Origin: EB88 sp965199135
GTDB lineage: Bacteria > Acidobacteriota > Terriglobia > Terriglobales > Acidobacteriaceae
Assembly (NCBI GenBank): GCA_965199135.1
Contig: OZ240685.1
Span: 1,426,001 to 1,490,000 of the forward strand
DNA length: 64,000 bases
Direction: 5' to 3'
Below the pieces are notes generated by a model. That model was not told the origin of the DNA and made no database searches. It was given only the letters and a program-made list of their open reading frames with translations. Each line of letters starts with the position of its first letter. Within the stretch, counting starts at the first letter, position 1. The position numbers and the translations under genes were made by a program. This document shows positions 62,294 to 64,000 of this stretch, one piece after another.

Positions 62294-63058
62294 TCAGTGT
62301 CCGACCTTGCCGAGATCGTATTGCACCCGGTCTTGCAAAGCAACTATATATTTGCGCAGCGCTGGGGAAATTGGTTTGCGGACGGGCTCTTCGTGCCAAA
62401 GTGAAACTGACCAGTAGACGAGAGTGCCAGCGTAAACAGCTGCTTTCAAGTAGTATGCGACTGATCGTGTCCAGCTCTCCGGCGCCGCATAGAGGACGAT
62501 TCCTGTGGAGATCGCCGTAACTAGAGCCGATACAATCAATCCTTGAGCAATCGCGATGACATGGTTTTTCCAGCCAAGTCCGAATTGACTGGCGGAAATC
62601 ATGAGCCCAATGATGATTTCGCAGGTAAGTAGGTCCAGGAACATGTCAAGCCTTATCTGGGCAAGGTCAACGCCGGTGACACTCGCGGGTTGAAGCAGGA
62701 AAGATACTGCTCCAGAGAGGCAGGCTCCGATTACCACGCACACGCTGAGCCAAGTTCTAGCCTTATCTGTCCATCGACCTGTTGGGCGAAGCACGACTCG
62801 AACAACCTCAATGAGGACCCATACCTGAATGACGAAGTAAGTGGCCTCAAACCCTTCGTAAATCTCTCGATAGAGCGTGCCGGAAAGTCTCGTCTCCGCA
62901 CCAAAGAGAACCACACTCGATAGAAAACTGAGGAAGATCAGAGTGAAAAAGGCCGGGAAGGCATGAACGCGGCCCTTCGCCACCAGAACCACCACGAGAA
63001 CCAGGCTAGCCGCGGGACCACTCAGCCATAACGCCTCGTTGACCATCTGGGCGACCAT
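62294..63058 (-). CDS. Seven-helix membrane protein of unknown function
   Basis: A 254-residue protein with about seven predicted membrane helices (SLVLVVVLVAKG, FFTLIFLSFLSSVVLFG, FVIQVWVLIEVVRVVL, LSVCVVIGACLSGAVSFLL, FLDLLTCEIIIGLMIS, AIAQGLIVSALVTAISTGIVLY, YYLKAAVYAGTLVYWSVSLW). The layout resembles seven-helix sensing modules without an attached output domain. Function unknown. Its base composition is visibly less GC-rich than neighbours such as ndk or msrA. It lies 57 bases downstream of the repeat-protein gene on the same strand. Confidence 0.75.
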   Translation of the reverse strand: MVAQMVNEALWLSGPAASLVLVVVLVAKGRVHAFPAFFTLIFLSFLSSVVLFGAETRLSGTLYREIYEGFEATYFVIQVWVLIEVVRVVLRPTGRWTDKARTWLSVCVVIGACLSGAVSFLLQPASVTGVDLAQIRLDMFLDLLTCEIIIGLMISASQFGLGWKNHVIAIAQGLIVSALVTAISTGIVLYAAPESWTRSVAYYLKAAVYAGTLVYWSVSLWHEEPVRKPISPALRKYIVALQDRVQYDLGKVGH

Positions 63059-63115
63059 CCGGCTCTCCTATCCCGGAGGGTAACAGGAACGACTCAAACG
63101 AAGATAGGTAATCTT

Positions 63116-63844
63116 CTATCCAGCGACATTGCCCCACGGGCTCTTTGCAGTGGTAGGCATCGCAGCGACATTGCCCCACGGGCTCTTTGCAGTGGTAGGC
63201 ATCGCAGCGACATTGCCCCACGGGCTCTTTGCAGTGGTCGGCATCGCAGCGACGTTGCCCCACGGGCTCTTCGCAGTAGTCGGCATCGCAGCGACATTGC
63301 CCCACGGGCTCTTCGCAGTAGTCGGCATCGCAGCGACGTTGCCCCACGGGCTCTTCGCAGTAGTCGGCATCGCAGCGACATTGCCCCACGGGCTCTTCGC
63401 AGTGGTCGGCATCGCAGCGACATTGCCCCACGGGCTCTTCGCAGTGGTCGGCATCGCACCGACATTGCCCCAAGGGCTCTTCGCAGTGGTCGGCATCGCA
63501 GCGACATTGCCCCACGGGCTCTTCGCAGTAGTCGGCATCGCAGCGACGTTGCCCCACGGGCTCTTTGCAGTGGTCGGCATCGCAGCGACGTTGCCCCACG
63601 GGCTCTTCGCAGTAGTCGGCATAGCAGCGACATTGCCCCACGGGCTCTTCGCAGTGGTCGGCATGGCAGCGACATTACCCCAGGGAGATTTTGCGGTAGT
63701 GGGCAAGGTGGCCGCCGACTCGGAGATTGCGGTATTCACCTGAGTGTCCGGAAGAGCGACAGGACTCGTCGACAGGTTGGCAGCAAAGATGGGGGACGTT
63801 ACAGTCAGGATGACACCGGCAACGATCTGCTTGACAATCTTCAT
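63116..63844 (-). CDS. Exported repeat protein, 14 copies of a 14-residue unit
   Basis: A 242-residue protein. Signal peptide: MKIVKQIVAGVILTVTSPIFA, then a short unique region (NLSTSPVALPDTQVNTAISES), then 14 tandem units PTTAKSPWGNVAAM (first preceded by AATL, one unit Gly for Ala), and AG at the end. RBS GGAGAG is 8 bases before the ATG. Variant bases between copies are synonymous in this frame in nearly all cases (AAT/AAC, CCT/CCG, ACC/ACT, GCA/GCG), which argues it is the real coding frame under selection. No family is recognised. Candidates are a repetitive surface protein, a scaffold or a precursor of a short peptide. It heads a probable operon with the membrane-protein genes. Confidence 0.75.
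   Translation of the reverse strand: MKIVKQIVAGVILTVTSPIFAANLSTSPVALPDTQVNTAISESAATLPTTAKSPWGNVAAMPTTAKSPWGNVAAMPTTAKSPWGNVAAMPTTAKSPWGNVAAMPTTAKSPWGNVAAMPTTAKSPWGNVGAMPTTAKSPWGNVAAMPTTAKSPWGNVAAMPTTAKSPWGNVAAMPTTAKSPWGNVAAMPTTAKSPWGNVAAMPTTAKSPWGNVAAMPTTAKSPWGNVAAMPTTAKSPWGNVAG
63125..63715. repeat. 42-bp tandem repeat, 14 copies
   Basis: Units of 42 bases (CGACATTGCCCCACGGGCTC... ) run without spacers; on the minus strand each encodes one 14-residue unit. Several other frames on both strands remain open through it because the unit length is a multiple of three. Confidence 0.95.
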
Positions 63845-64000
63845 GGTCTGCTCTCCGTGCGCTGAGTGCGCTCTAAAAGCAGCCTAGTGAAGACGGTGAT
63901 CGCTCAGAAAGGCTTTTCTAACAGTTCAAACCGCTAAGTGAATCTTTATCCCGCTTCTTACCTCGATTCGGTTACTGGCAGAGAACATCGTTACCTGGTT

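Noticed and set aside
63006..63675. Two other minus-strand frames through the repeats (CRCDADHCEEPVGQ and SLRCRPLRRARGAM)
   Set aside because: They are shadows of the same repeats; the Cys-rich one is attractive as a metal-binding protein but lacks a proper start and contradicts the synonymous pattern.
63125..63715. CRISPR array
   Set aside because: The units are contiguous 42-bp tandem repeats with no unique spacers and no cas genes nearby.
63129..63743. Plus-strand ORF repeating PHGLFAVVGIAATL across the 42-bp repeats
   Set aside because: The repeat length keeps several frames open by default. Base differences between copies are silent in the minus frame but would change residues in this one, and no RBS or signal peptide is seen.

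Overview
The window is a GC-rich bacterial chromosome segment, most likely from an Acidobacteriota of the Terriglobia/Acidobacteriaceae type. This is inferred from family content: a kumamolisin-like S53 peptidase, a DUF1684 protein, an AI-2E permease with a C-terminal domain, a BaiN/HI0933 flavoprotein, an AraC/SDR divergent pair and several conserved proteins of unknown function. No database search was possible. There are no rRNA genes, phages, insertion sequences or CRISPR arrays. Many genes start with GTG or TTG behind a clear AGGAG-type ribosome binding site.

Layout. 1-8.5 kb: the end of a clan-A glycosidase-like protein, an NTF2-like protein, a permease, an unknown protein, a flavoprotein, a DUF1684 protein and a Y-family DNA polymerase. 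8.7-14.1 kb: a small membrane ORF, the S53 peptidase, an LTXXQ periplasmic protein, two hydrolases and a beta carbonic anhydrase. 14.2-19.1 kb: a fatty acid desaturase and a minus-strand cysM-mec-cysO-moeZ operon that looks like a complete sulfur-carrier-protein route to cysteine. 19.2-24.9 kb: rsmI, a degenerate site-2-protease/CBS protein, rsmD, gltX and thiL. 25.2-30.6 kb: an M23 peptidase, an unknown membrane-anchored protein, an acyltransferase and the araC/SDR pair.

30.9-46.9 kb is the information-processing core: tRNA-Thr, tRNA-Tyr, tRNA-Thr, tRNA-Gly, tuf, rpmG, tRNA-Trp, secE, nusG, rplK, rplA, rplJ, rplL, rpoB, rpoC. The order matches the classic bacterial tuf-secE-nusG-rpl-rpoBC cluster. 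RpoB carries a nine-cysteine insertion near its N-terminus, and small unknown ORFs sit between the tRNAs and tuf. 47-52.6 kb holds three polytopic GT-C-like membrane proteins (one frameshifted by one G) and a GT2 glycosyltransferase, probably an envelope glycosylation set. 53.6-58.4 kb is a complete glycine cleavage operon (gcvT, gcvH, gcvPA, gcvPB) with a small coupled ORF, followed by tRNA-Arg.

58.8-64 kb: an acyltransferase-like protein, msrA, a DUF3050 protein, ndk, two unknown membrane proteins, and a predicted exported protein made of 14 nearly identical 14-residue units. The DNA copies of that repeat differ almost only at synonymous positions of the minus-strand frame. This is the most unusual object in the window.
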